From Cardinalis cardinalis (Eukaryota; Chordata; Aves; Passeriformes; Cardinalidae), in assembly GCA_014549065.1 (NCBI GenBank), contig JACDOX010000009.1:976453-1040452 (forward strand): a stretch of 64,000 nucleotides of DNA, in the 5' to 3' direction. Of this stretch, positions 27,188 to 38,800 are shown in pieces. The notes under the pieces are model-generated. The model was not told where the DNA came from. It searched no databases and saw nothing but the letters and a program-made list of their open reading frames with translations. A program made the translations under genes and the position numbers. Numbering within the stretch: position 1 is the first letter of the stretch; each line of letters opens with the position of its first letter.

Positions 27188-27292
27188 TATGAATAGAAGA
27201 AATCATTTAAGCAAAGCAATTGTTTCTATAATTTCAGCCCAGACACTGCAGAACAAATCCATTTTAAAGAAAATGCAGTACTTCAAAGTCAG
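27188..27292 (+). pseudogene. NEBL: Damaged NEBL nebulin-repeat exon with in-frame TAG
   Basis: Between gtttttgtttcag and gtgtac lie exactly 35 codons, the length of the human unit that begins REYKKLFEENKG (recalled) and lies between the same two neighbours. The second half aligns clearly (FYNFSPDTAEQIHF, then KENAVLQSQ, against human MYHFDADAVEHLHH, KGNAVLQSQ). Codon 3 (27194-27196) is TAG where the tyrosine of the conserved YK should be, and the first half has drifted (KKSFKQSN). The donor gtgtac is poor. Skipping it leaves the frame intact. It may be a dead exon, a poison exon, or a base error at one position, though the wider drift argues against simple error. Confidence 0.85.
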
Positions 27293-28320
27293 GTGTACAC
27301 AACCACAAATGAACCCATCTTGCAAAGAGAGAAATGCAGTGTTTTAACAGTGATTGAATCATACACAAAGCCACATAATAGATTTTAGTGATGTACAGTG
27401 CATATTCANTCAGAAGCACCCCCTGAGGAGAGAGGAGAGTGTTTTTGCAGGACCCANTTCTAATGCAGAAGCCTGACAGGGAAAGAGAAACTCAGACATC
27501 GCTATTTTTGGAGAGACATAGAAATTAAAATTACACCACTCACTTGAAATGTAGCATTTTGATTTGTAGCTGTTTGCTTTACTTTAAGGCTTGTGTAGAC
27601 TATTCCATCATGTCCCACACTGACTGATGGAGATAAGTGATGTGTTTGCCAGTCTTAATCAAAAGAGTGTGAAGGAATGAGTACAGAAGGGTTCTCCAGG
27701 TTTCCAAACAAAGTGCATTTCCTTTGTGAGTTAGCATAAAGGAATAAGTTGATGTCTTAACCCTGTGTCCTTCACTGTGATTTTGCTGCCCGCTCTGAGG
27801 TCATGGTTCCTGGTAGATGTGAGGGGAGCATTGGTGCAGGACGGGGCCCTACCAAAGCAATAGTTTTGCTTCCCTTCTCCTTCCCACAGGTACAAACAAA
27901 AGTGCATTTGAGAGTGGTGCTTCTGAGCCTGGAACTAAGACCTGTGGGGCCTGGCTGTGAAACAGATTTTGTTGTTACAGTAAATGTGTTGTTTTATCGA
28001 AACAGCAGGAGATCCCATTAAAAAGCTGCCAAGTGTTCAGACATAGGTCATTTGGTCAAACCCATGCAATTGGTTTAAGGATTGTACTTGATGNTCCTTA
28101 TTCATTTTGTCTTCAAAGTTCACAATTTCTGGGTCTGAATTGTGTGGAAAAGGAATAAATGGCTCCAAAACATATTACCTTATCTAACTGCAACAGGTTA
28201 GGTTTGGGAGAAGTCTTCCAAGTCAAAACACCTAAGGAGTATGGCTAAGACAGGAATTGTTTCTTGCCAAGGCTCTCATATTCTCTCAGCTGTTAACAGA
28301 CTTTATTTTACTTTTACTAG

Positions 28321-28428
28321 GTCAAATACAAAGAAAATTATGAAAAATCTAAAGGCAGATCAATGCTGGAGTTTGCGGATACACCAATGTATCAAGTTTC
28401 AAAGGAGGCTCAAAAGATGCAAAGTGAT
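28321..28428 (+). CDS. NEBL: NEBL nebulin-repeat exon 6 of window
   Basis: 36 codons, phase 0-0. The acceptor is cttttactag and the donor gtaagt. The product starts VKYKENYEKSKGRSMLEFAD and ends EAQKMQSD. It aligns with human VKYKEEYEKNKGKPMLEF (recalled), including SKEAQKMQS. It follows the damaged exon and would join directly to the 23720 exon if that exon is skipped. Confidence 0.96.
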
Positions 28429-29359
28429 GTAAGTAAAAATGTACTTTGTGGACAAGTAAAATTTAGATCAACAGAGAAGTTAACAGACATCTTGTACTCA
28501 GGTTATGAAAATGTATGAAGCAGAGAGTAAATTGTGGATATGGTAGAGTTATACTGGGTAGTTATCTCTGCTGTTCTGTNGTTCAGTTTTTGTGAATTTG
28601 CTTTTTTCTCAAAAGGCCGTTGGTACTAACAATACACACACATCATTTAATTGAGAAGAAGATCAATAGGTCATCTAGACCAGATTAATTACTTCTAAAA
28701 TTTTCACTTGAATTTCATCTATAGGGAGGGATGGTTCTCATATGGGAGCAAGTGAAGCTACAAAATCCAGTCCAACCCCATGATTTAGCTGATACATCTT
28801 CCTGCCTTTCCAGCCTGGGAAACTCATCAAGGAGGAGGGACTGTTCCCAGGCTCCAGAACAGCANTGGCTGTCTTATATCAGGCCATGTTTTTCTAACTT
28901 TTAAAATGATGGAGATTTTGTGACTTCCCAGACAATCTAGTCCAGTGCATTACCATCCATCCTGGGTGAGATGCNTGCACCTGTGTCCCCATGCTGCAGT
29001 TTGATTCCATTAGTTTTGCTGTGTCATGGAGGAGAGATGATCTCAGCCTCTTGGTAGAAACTTTAATGAGTTTTAAACTATTACCTCGTGTTCCATTTGT
29101 CTTCTCNTTTCCCTACCAAGAAAATGGTTTCTTTCATAGATCAGGTTCAACATTCTCTTTGGATATACTGTACACATATTTTTGTCTAGATTCTATCTGT
29201 TTGTATAAATAAACTAAATAATGAAATGCATAATGAGTTGCTTATTAGTGTGAAATATAATTTATGGCAGGGCTCGTTTCTGGGTCTGTTTACAATATCT
29301 CTGAAATGTGCTTGGAATTCATACGTATGTACCGCTGATTGTTGGTTTTGCTATGATAG
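28429..29359 (+). other. NEBL: NEBL intron, 0.9 kb
   Basis: Mostly occupied by a probable old CR1 fragment (listed separately); the rest is plain intron. Its acceptor is ttgctatgatag. Confidence 0.75.
28670..29180 (-). mobile_element. Probable old CR1-family LINE fragment
   Basis: Several phrases follow the order of avian CR1 3' sequences read on the opposite strand: ggtcatctagaccag (28670), ccagtccaaccccatgat (about 28768), gatggagattttgtgactt (about 28909), and a block near 29040-29110 that resembles the region upstream of the 3' end. Identity is patchy and there is at least one interruption, so the copy is old and the borders are approximate. Confidence 0.4.
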
Positions 29360-29470
29360 AAAACGTACCGCAGAGATTTTGAAGAAGGTATCAAGGGAAG
29401 ACCTTCACTGGATTTAGACAAGACCCCAGAGTTCCTGCATATAAAACAAGTCACTAATCTTTTGAAAGAG
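29360..29470 (+). CDS. NEBL: NEBL nebulin-repeat exon 7 of window
   Basis: 37 codons, phase 0-0. The acceptor is ctatgatag and the donor gtaaag. The product starts KTYRRDFEEGIKGRPSLDLD and ends VTNLLKE. LDLDKTPEFLH is identical to the human unit as I recall it. It opens the group of lysine-rich KGKG-type units. It ends KE in place of SD, as the human unit does (RE). Confidence 0.96.
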
Positions 29471-32113
29471 GTAAAGGTTTTTTTTTCCAGTTGTTAAGTT
29501 GTAAATGAGCAATAAGAAGCATCAATACAAGCTGCTGAGTGCTGAATAATTTAAAATTTTCCTGGAAGATACGTACAAGTTACTTCCCAAGTAAAAATTG
29601 CTTCACGTCATTTTGTATTCTGATTAGTCCTGTAGTAAAGAAATTATAAAGCTCAGCACACCTGAACCAGACTATCACTTCACTTTTCAGATAGATAAAG
29701 GGGTGGAAGGAAGGATTTCCATTGGTGTCCAGANGGCAGTTTTTCCCTTTGAGTAATTATTTCACATTTATGGTAGACTGTTGTGGTTATACAGATACCT
29801 TGAACTGCATAGAGTCAATTAAAACTAACTTTATTAAAATAATTGTCTATCATACATGTTATGGATAAAAAATAAAGAAGACCAAAATTCTGTGATCTGT
29901 GATATTACATAACTGCTTTAGTCCATTTTGTTAGAAGGTACAGGTTTTCTGTATGTCTACTGTTTCCTTCAGATTTGTGAAATGTTCTTCAGTTGTGTGT
30001 GTCACTAAAAATTAAATTTTTTTTTTTCCACAACTGAGAATCCTTCTACCTTTAGTATTTTTATATTATTGTTTAAAACTGATTTCATGTTAGGTTTTGA
30101 GTATTGTTTGACCAAATTTAGAAGAGCTAGAAATGCTACTAGAGAAAAGCAGTGCTACTAGATGTTCTGTCTTTGAATCTGGAAGCCAACAATATTTTGT
30201 GTTTATGGTATTAAGAATAGATTTTTTTTTTTGCCAAAACAAATAAAGCACATTAGAATTAAAAACTCTTGAACTTTGTTCCTTTCCTTTTTCTTTATAC
30301 AACTTATTCCAGTCCATGCTAGATTTCATATGGTTAAAGAAAAAAAAAAATCTTTTAAGATATTCCTTTATAATTCATCCTCTAATAAATAATTTATTCT
30401 GATAAGTCTGACTGTCAGGTAGGCAAGTCTCAAATTAGGTCTGTTTAGTGCAGTGTCATTCTGTTTACATCTCATGTATGCCTTTTCACNAGGAAAAAAT
30501 GCAAATCATGCTATCATCTCATTCAGTTCATCTTGCTGCTCACCAAATGCCCAAAGAAGTGGGTANTGTATGCATAGTTGTATCTCTACATGTTCATCTC
30601 TGACATTTTGATGTAGCTCCCCTCCTTAGTGCTATATGCATTAAGATGTTCTCTAATTCTGGCCTCCTCAAGTTTTGTGCCTTCTTATTCAGGGAGTAAA
30701 CCATGCCTGTAAGTCAAAGGGGGAGGAAATAAGAAAATGAAAATGGTATTTCCATTAATGCATAACTGCATGAATTTCTGATGATTTTATATTCACATTC
30801 GAGGAATGTATTCCAAACCCAAAGATTACCTAGGTAAAATTAATTATTCTCTTTCATGATTCAGAAAAATTATGTATTTATTCATAGTTACATACGGATG
30901 TAGCTCAGTGTTTTTCCATAATGGTTCATAATCAACTTTGAATAGATACTGCATGAAACAAGAAAAACCTGGAGTTAAAAATGAATTAATTGTTCAATCA
31001 CTTTTTTTTACCCAAGTATCAGCTGTGTTCCAGCTTATTCTTTTGACTTCCCACTGTAGAGAATTCTGCAAATATTTCACATTTTATAACAATACAAACA
31101 TTATTCTCTGAGACCACATTTACAACTCCTTCAGAAGAGATAGTTGAATTAAATAGTTCAGAGTTAAATTAGAAGAAATTGTTTCCTCCTTCTTGTGGGA
31201 CACGATTCTGATGATCAAGAGAAGCATCTTTAAAAATATCTGGTTTCTTTTTATTTAAATAAAGACCTTATAGGGAGGTCAAGGTGCTTACCGCTGCTTG
31301 TGAAACCTAATATGTAATTAGGAGTATTAATTCATGTCTATGTAAATAATTCTGATAAATATTTTGTGCAATGTTCTTCTAATTTCTTTGCCCAAAAAAG
31401 CCTAACCCTTATCTGGAGATGTGAAGAGTAATTAAAAATCCTTACAAAACATAAAGATCTTGAACTTCAATAGGCTTACATCAGCTCTCTAGGAGCTGGG
31501 AAGAGCAAAAAGAACCAAATGTCTGTGGGCAAGTTCTAGTGTGCTTTGAATTTCATACTGAATATTTGAGTANTCTGGAGGCTGCAGTTGCTGAATGTTG
31601 ATAGGTCGTACCAGTGCAGGGTCTAGGAGGNGCAGGAGTGATGTGGTAGGAATATTGCTTCTACATTTTGATTTATCAAGAGGTTGTTTAACAGGTCCTA
31701 GTATGGTGTTTAGGAAATCCATCCTGATTGGGATGCCATTAATGGAACTGAGGTAAAAACTGCAGCACTGCTGGTCTGCAGAAAGAAAATGCTACTGCAG
31801 TGAAAAGATCTGTCCAGAGACTGACAAGGGCCCTAAACAGTGTGCTAGTGCTGTGTAGGACACAGCTGGTTTTCAAGAGCACAAAAAAAAATAGATGATG
31901 ACATTGAAATCTTTTTACTTTTTTAACATTGTTCCTTTTCATTTCACAATTTCCAATTCTATTTTAAGTCTGAAATCTTTACTTCAGCTAATTCATATTT
32001 CATAGAAATTTCAAAGAGAGTCTTCAGATGTTTAATAAGTGGCATTTCTTTTCAAGATCTTGCACAAAATAAGAAGTGGTGAAATCTCTCTCTCTCTTCT
32101 TTTTAATCCTTAG
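29471..32113 (+). other. NEBL: NEBL intron, 2.6 kb
   Basis: AT-rich noncoding sequence. I see no transposable element, RNA gene or exon in it. Confidence 0.8.
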
Positions 32114-32224
32114 AAAGAGTATCGAAAAGATTTGGAAGAAGGGATGAAAGGGAAAGGAATGACAGTGTTTGAAGATACACCAGATTTGATTAGAGTGAAA
32201 AATGCAGCTCAGATACTAAATGAG
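32114..32224 (+). CDS. NEBL: NEBL nebulin-repeat exon 8 of window
   Basis: 37 codons, phase 0-0. A TC-rich tract precedes the acceptor ttaatccttag; the donor is gtatgt. The product starts KEYRKDLEEGMKGKGMTVFE and ends NAAQILNE. The KGKGM core and DTPDLIRVKN identify a nebulin unit of the central array. Its second half differs from the next two units, so it is not a recent copy of them. Confidence 0.95.
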
Positions 32225-33986
32225 GTATGTTATCCTAGTCAAGGTTATTAATATCGCAGAAGGTTCACTTTGTGTAAAACTCAGAAGATTCCTTTTTTTT
32301 TTTTTGTTTTTAACATAATCTACAATGAAATATGTAAGTATTGAAACTAAGGCTATTTCTGTTTTGCTTGAAAAATATAGTAAAGCTCTGGATAAAAAAC
32401 AATGCTGGACAGATAATTCAGATTTTCAGGCAAGTAAAAGGTCATTGGAGATTGTTAGTGGGGTCAGTAGATCCAGCATTTAGAGCTGGGCTCTGCTGAA
32501 GCTTTCCCAGCCATGAGTTCAGGTGGTCTTCCAGATATCCAAGGCTGTCTCTGGAAAGCAGCAGAGGGGTTGGAGGATGTAGGGAGGGAAGAGGGATGGC
32601 AAAGCTCACGCTTCATGTTGTACCTGGGAGGAATGATTTCAGAATTATACACACATATATATATATAAAATTTTATTTATTTATTTATAGTATAATATAT
32701 ATGTTTATTCACACACAGAGATATTTTAATATTTATATACACACACACATATCCATAAAAAACAGAGGGAATGCCGTGGACAGGGCCAATTTGACCACTG
32801 TAAAGAAGNGCAGGAACATATATAGCTGTAACTCCTCGGATTATCTTTTCCTTGGTGTTTTATGCAATATGAAGCTTAGAGGAAATATCTGCCATCCTAC
32901 CTTTAGCAGAGAGGAAGTGAGGGATGATGTATTCTTACAGGTTAATTTACAATTCTTGCAAAAAAAANGTGGTTTGTGAAGTAGAGGGCTGTTTTATCAC
33001 ATTTATTTCCACGTCAGTGGGACAGAGGTAGAAGACTGAGAGTCTTTTTGCTCATGTTCTTGTAAGGGATCAAACCATTGTATTGAGTACAAACACATAT
33101 TCCTTTTTTTCCTAACTAATGTACAAGCTAAAAGTAGTTAACAAAGAGAAAAGTAAGAGGCATTTAAAAATTATATGTATTATATGTATTTACTTTGAAA
33201 AATAAGAATTTTCCACAAGCAGAGATGACCTCGAATAAAAAAAAATTATTACTACAGCACTGAAAGTAGAAATAGCACTGGCTGAGAATATTTTTTATAA
33301 AAAAATCTACAACTATTGTATACAATATTTCCATATTACTTTTTAATATAATTTGCTGATGAACAAGGAGCATATCCTTGCTTGCATAAGCTGAAGATGA
33401 AATATTAATTTTGTTTTCAGGTTATTTATAATTTATGTCGTGAGGAAAAAGCAGCAATCATGGATGAGGGCTGCCACTTGCCTAATGGCTGTGGTTCAGG
33501 AAGGACCTATTAAATGAATAAATTACAACTTCCTAATCTGGAAGTTCGCTGGAAGCAGTTCTGTATGGTATTAAATTTCTAACATGTAGTCTTGTCATAA
33601 ATAAAATATTTTCTTAAAAGTAAAATGTGTTTCAATTAGACTGGCACCAAGGACAGACTTACTACACCATGTTCTGCAGAGCTAAACTTCCCCTTTACTT
33701 GAGAGGAAAACTATAGCAAGATGCATGGGCTGATTTCCTCCCACCCTCTGCCACGTTAAAAATTCATTGATAGAGATTTGTACATTCATTGAAAGTCTTC
33801 TAAAAGTTTTTCTCCTGTAGTTTGTTATGTGTTTTTTCTGACAACAGCTCACCAAGAGTCTTGAGAACTGTGACTCTTGCAAGTTTTGATTGGCTCTAAG
33901 CCCTAAATTTGAGTATCTTGTGGAAAAAAACCTACTTGTAACTCTCTCAATTTTGTGACTATCATGTATAAATTCTGTCTTCACAG
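32225..33986 (+). other. NEBL: NEBL intron, 1.8 kb
   Basis: Noncoding. Holds an AT/AC low-complexity patch (32647-32752) and otherwise AT-rich sequence with no recognised element. Confidence 0.8.
32647..32752. repeat. AT/AC low-complexity and microsatellite patch
   Basis: Short runs of AT and AC dinucleotides with (TTTA) steps between them, for example atatatatata near 32655 and acacacacaca near 32739. Likely length-variable. Confidence 0.75.
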
Positions 33987-34097
33987 AGGCAATACAAGAA
34001 AGACTTGGAAACTGAAATTAAAGGGAAAGGCATGGATGTTGGTCCAGATACACCTGAGATAAGACGAGCCAAGAAAGCTTCTGAAATTGCAAGCATG
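33987..34097 (+). CDS. NEBL: NEBL nebulin-repeat exon 9 of window
   Basis: 37 codons, phase 0-0. The acceptor is tctgtcttcacag and the donor gtcagt. The product starts RQYKKDLETEIKGKGMDVGP and ends ASEIASM. This is a classical nebulette IKGKGM unit with DTPEIRRAKKASEIAS. By eye it matches the next exon at about 88 of 111 bases, so the two are tandem duplicates. The third, decayed copy at 35145 shares the bases for G-P after the KG core with this exon. Confidence 0.96.
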
Positions 34098-34756
34098 GTC
34101 AGTACTGCTCCTGGGGCGAGCTTTCCATTTGACAGAATGCAACAAATTATTGTGGCTGAGAATTTCAGGTGGTGACCAATCTAGGCAGTACTGAAAACAC
34201 AGTTTTTCTCTAAATAGCTAATCCACTGAGCTGCAAAGAGTTGAATACTTGCATAATCAGTGTAAGAGGGGGGAAGTTAAGACTTCCCAGAAGTTAGACC
34301 TTCCTATCACCTTTTGCAGGTTGTGCTTGTTCCTCATGAGCCGTGCCTGGCCTGGGTGTGCTTGGTCATTGTGGCCCCTGCTGCTCTTAGGTCTAAATAG
34401 CTGCTTATTTAGGTAGGAGTTAGAGGGATGCTACAGCATTATGACCTCAGTCTTGCAAAGCCCAGCAGGTGGAGAAATTCTCACATGAGTCGAACTGTGG
34501 CTCCAAAACTGCCGAGACAGGTAGATGTGACAGGCTACATCGGATTTGGGGTGAGCAGCCAGTTAAAAGAGTTTTTAACCCATCAGCAACTACAGTGTAG
34601 GCATTGCATGGAGAGGTTCTATAAAACTAATACTGTTGAACTATCCATTGTTTGGTGGTTTATGAATGCTGGTCAGTGAAATTGCACAGATTAAATTGGG
34701 AAANATTTAAGAATTTGGCTATCAGCTGTGAATATTTCCAATGCTATTNTTTTCAG
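34098..34756 (+). other. NEBL: NEBL intron, 0.66 kb
   Basis: Noncoding, with a modestly GC-richer first half. Nothing recognised. Its short length fits a tandem exon duplication. Confidence 0.8.
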
Positions 34757-34867
34757 AAAGAATACAAGAAAGACTTGGAGAATGAAATTAAAGGAAGGGG
34801 AATGGAAGTGGGTACGGATACCCTTGATATACAACGAGCCAAAAAAGCTTCTGAAATTGTCAGCCAG
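34757..34867 (+). CDS. NEBL: NEBL nebulin-repeat exon 10 of window
   Basis: 37 codons, phase 0-0. The acceptor is ttttcag and the donor gtgagt. The product starts KEYKKDLENEIKGRGMEVGT and ends ASEIVSQ. TDTLDIQRAKKASEI matches human IKGKGM units (recalled). It is a duplicate of the 33987 exon. If the decayed 35145 exon is skipped, SQ meets KMYK of the 35759 exon. Confidence 0.96.
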
Positions 34868-35112
34868 GTGAGTACAGAATTAATTGCTTTAAGATTACTT
34901 TGAAAGTAAAACACAATGAGATGTTAAAAACATAAAATCCTCTTGAAAATTCTTAAGCTAAAAAAAAGCAAGCAATGCAAAATAAAAATATTAAACTGAN
35001 TAAATTGAAGAATTTATTTTTATAGTGTGACCAGTACTATGACAATAGCTTTGAAGACAACATGTACAAACAGTTGTAGTATTAGTTATATTTTTTCCCC
35101 CTTTATTTTTTC

Positions 35113-35152
35113 TTCAGAAAGAATAGGATAATTTTTTTATTCAGAAAGAATA
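35113..35152 (+). repeat. NEBL: Duplicated splice acceptor with first exon codons
   Basis: The 13 bases ttcagaaagaata occur at 35113-35125 and again at 35140-35152, a 27-base spacing. Each copy carries the AG acceptor and the first codons of the decayed exon. The upstream copy has the better pyrimidine tract. Either acceptor gives a stop at codon 3 (TAG at 35124, TAA at 35151). Confidence 0.85.
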
Positions 35153-35253
35153 AAAAGGATCTGGGGACTGAAATGATAGGAAAAGGGATGCAAGTTGGTC
35201 CATATATTNCAGAAATACAGTGGGTCAAAAAAGCTTCAGAAGTAGCAAGCCAG
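35145..35253 (+). pseudogene. NEBL: Decayed NEBL IKGKGM-type repeat exon
   Basis: Related to the 33987 and 34757 exons but 109 bases long instead of 111. A 2-base loss near 35152-35157 breaks the frame in the YKK codons and creates TAA as codon 3. After that, 32 codons (35158-35253) stay open in the ancestral frame and still read KGMQVGP and VKKASEVASQ. The TPE region has drifted (YI-x-EIQWV) and an N lies at 35209. The donor gttgac keeps GT but is poor. The human unit just before RKYKDEAEK (recalled: KQYKKDLENEIKGKGMQVSM) looks like its functional counterpart, so the loss is probably on the avian side. Confidence 0.88.
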
Positions 35254-35758
35254 GTTGACATAGTCAAAAGCTAAATGTTTTGATTGTGTAACAATAACNG
35301 CTTGACAAACTCTGCTCAAAATACTTCTTCTTTAGCTCTGTGAAGGCTTTCATAGCCATACTAAATTAATTTACATGTAGTGAAATGTCTTAACTGCCTG
35401 AATCTTATTTGTATTTAGGCCTGTTACACCATGTAAATTGAATTTAATTATTTACATCTGCCTGTAGTTCTTTTCACATTACCAGATTACCTAATGTTAC
35501 ATGTATCCTGACAGTGAGGGGAAATATATATGAGGATACATTATGTATGAAGGTATGTTATAGATGAGGATCTATTATTTATAGGTTTATTATATAAATT
35601 TTAGTGTGGGGGCAGACAGTGGTAACAGTATCANGGAGAAGACAGGATTTTGTAAATACTGGACAGGGATAAGGAGGCTCATCAGAAATAAGCATCCTTT
35701 GTGCAGTTTGGATATCTTGAGCCCAAAAAACATAGGCAAGTAAAAATTATTTTTCCAG

Positions 35759-35863
35759 AAAATGTACAAAGATGAAGCAGAGAAGATGCTCTGTAACTAT
35801 TCTGCTGTCCCAGACACTCCTGAGATGGAGAGGATAAGAAGTACTCAGAAAAACATCAGTTCA
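35759..35863 (+). CDS. NEBL: NEBL nebulin-repeat exon 11 of window
   Basis: 35 codons, phase 0-0. The acceptor is tatttttccag and the donor gtgagt. The product starts KMYKDEAEKMLCNYSAVPDT and ends TQKNISS. It matches human RKYKDEAEKMLSNYS (recalled). It marks the change from KGKG-type units to units ending in NIS. Confidence 0.96.
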
Positions 35864-38800
35864 GTGAGTAACAGTGCTTCTCTCTTTGCTTGTAACTTTT
35901 CAGATATTTTTTAGTTTAAATAACTTGTGCTGCAGAGCAAAATAGGGAACTTATGAGTAGGTGTCCTTTGAACCATTTCCATAATTTTCCTGGCAAAACT
36001 GTATCACTCATTTCTTTCAGTAAAAATAATATCCAGCTTTTCTAGGTGCAACACTGTTATTTTGAATTTTTAAACCACTTATACCACCTCGCCAAGCCAC
36101 AGTTATTTTTAAATGGAGATTTTCTTTTTCCATCAAGCCCCAGGAAGTACTTTATTTAAAAGGGGAAAAAAAAATCTTAGGCTTCTTACTACACATATAA
36201 GATTTTTCATCTGTTTCCTATCACATGTACTGACCATCAAGATTGGGGTATAAAATTAGAACAGATCAAATTTCAAAAAAAAATTATATTACACTGGGTA
36301 TATTTTTAAATTTTATGCTAGATTTAAGTTTCAGTTTATCCCTAAATATAAATTATGAGCTTAGATTTCTAAAATTGCCCAGTTTGGGATGTATTAAGTT
36401 TCACTTCCTTTTAGGGCCCATTAATGCTGCTGTTTGTAATTCTGACTTTGNTTGTAATATAACAGAGAAGAGGAGTAGATCTGGCCTCCAGAGCAAAAGG
36501 CCAGTCAGTGGCTGGTTTTTGTGGCAGACTAGGTAGTACTAATAAAGCCAATGATTTGAGAGAAAGGAATATAAGGTACTTAAATATTTNTAGTATTATC
36601 TGACACACATGTTCCTTAACTTAGAGATATCCTCAGCTTCTCCAGCTCTCTGAAGTAACTGAGTAAACTCAGTTTCTCCCAGAGGTGTTTGTCTGCAGCT
36701 CCCATGGACAGCTGAGGCTTCTGCAGGGGAGTAAGAGCCTGTGGGGAGAGCAGAGGTGATTCCTCTCTGAGCCTGCTCTAGGCTGTGATCATCTCCAGCC
36801 GTCACCTGCCCTTTTTCTTCCTTTGAATGAGGACAGCTGAAAGCTGCATCTTTCTAGAAGAAGCTCTTGACAGGCTCACTGGCCCAGTTTTTCTTCCTAT
36901 CACCTGTTGGCTCCTGGAATGGTGCCCTGCAGCGTAGTGTGATGTGGTTATCCCCATTTCTCATGTCACTGGTGTCCTATCAGGCTAAAACTCCCTGGAA
37001 CAGAGGAATCCAAGCCAGCCCCTGTGGTCTGCTTTCCTCCCTGCTCCAGCCTTTAATAGCTTTTGATGAAGTCCTCAGGTAGGTCAGTGGCTCTGGCAGT
37101 GTGGACTCACTAACATTTAGGTACCAGGTTTAGTTAAGATAGGTATCACCACTTAGCTCAGCCTTGACAGCACCCTGATGCATCTGAACCCCTGGCAGCC
37201 CTGGAGGCCAGTCTAAGCTTTCAGTGCCAAGCCTGGCAATGATTCTCTTTGTTAGTGTTCTAGATAATAAGAAATAAAATGTTTTGTCTTCGAGGTGATT
37301 TGTATTTGCTTTCTTTTGTGATTGTCCTGTTCCTCTTTGTGAGCTGGGTCTTCCAAATGTAGGAAAGCAGTTTACAGCAGTGATTGAACTATTTTTTTTC
37401 TTCTTCTTTCTCTGTTTTAATCTTTCATCCTTCTGTGCAGTTTAGATGATAAAGGCAAATTATTACTGAAGGTACAGCTGGAAGCAGCCCAAATAGATAA
37501 AAAATACAATGATCTCTAATAATCTTATGACATTTGGATTTTGTCTCAAGTATTTTTCTGCCTTAAGGGACAAAAAATAACAACTAGCTCTGCAGTTNAG
37601 ATTGTTGCTACTTTCAGCTCACTAGCTCATTTGGCAGATGATTTATAAAAGGATATTTACTTCACAGTCATCTCTTTCATAGAAAAATTCCTGTCTCCAA
37701 CATATTTTACCAATCCTTCCTTGGTAGAGGAGAAAAGTATGTTGTAGTCCAGTCCACAATATAAATCTTTCTAACTCATATGATGTAGAAGAATTTTCAA
37801 GTTNTCACTTGTAAACTGTCTCTGTTATCACATGGTAAAACAAAATTCTTAGATTGTTAAAGGTTTTCTGAATATTTAAAATATTAGTTGCAGACGTTGA
37901 CTCTTCTCTAGAATATTTGGCAGTAGTATTCACACCAGGCTGTGGAGAACTTCAAGGAAGTCNGAGGAATTAATCAAGAATGATGTTTTTATTGTTCAAG
38001 GTTCGTTGATAGGAAAACTTAAATAAATCTTGATATAAGAAAGGCAGAAATACTAAATGATAAAGATTAATTTTATTAACTCCAGGATCAGACTTGTTTT
38101 TTACGCTAATGGCCTGGAAATACTTAGTAGAGTGGCAACAGCTGTGACACCAAATACTGAAAATCCAGTAAAACTTCTTTAGGAGTTTTGCATCATGAAC
38201 TGGTGCTCCATGGTTATTTAAATTGTAACCATTCTTGGAACTTGTGGAGCAGTTATTTACTATCTCTTTCAGTAACTTCAAATGATCGATTCTACTGATG
38301 TGCTTTGTGTTTATCCTTTACTGAAACAGAAATAGAATTGAAATAGAATTATATAAATAGCATGTGTGTCTTTTAAGAAATGAGTTTTGGTTTTAGATAC
38401 AGTCCTCAGCTTTCTGGCTTGAACCTAGGAGTCAAAAATTGCATGACTTGGATTGTAGCTCTGGTTTGTTATGGTTATTTTCCCATGAATATTTCAATTT
38501 TCTAGTTTGTTAACTTAGAAATAATAGTAATGTCTGTTCACTTCTCACAGTATTTTAAGATCTGAAGACTACGGAAACCAAATCAAATCCTGCATGTACA
38601 TGTACCTTCAATAACATTGAAATGANTTAAATTACTCAAGCATAAAGTTACACTTGTAAAACTTTATACATTATTATATAAATTCTAATATTTTTTTCCG
38701 AATTTAAATATGTCAAATACTTAAAAATACTGAGATCAGTTTAAAGGATGAGAACATATTAGCTGGGTTACAGCTGAAAACAATGTTGTCATAGTTATTG

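Larger units (their letters stand above)
23825..28320 (+). other. NEBL: NEBL intron, 4.5 kb, with a dead exon and an LTR
   Basis: This interval holds a T run (25425-25441), an old LTR-like element (about 25855-26440) and the damaged repeat exon at 27188-27292, all listed separately. No other coding signal was found. Confidence 0.8.
34868..35758 (+). other. NEBL: NEBL intron, 0.9 kb, with a decayed exon
   Basis: Holds the decayed repeat exon and its duplicated acceptor (listed separately). Downstream, 35520-35600 is a degenerate ATTATAGGT-like low-complexity stretch. Nothing else was seen. Confidence 0.8.

Noticed and set aside
27238..27292. Alternative acceptor (atttcag at 27231-27237) that would bypass the TAG
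   Set aside because: It gives a 55-base exon that shifts the frame and meets a stop (TAA) within ten codons.
27803..28021. Open frame containing a good-looking acceptor (ttcccacag before 27891)
   Set aside because: The product has no nebulin features and does not fit the phase or order of the array.
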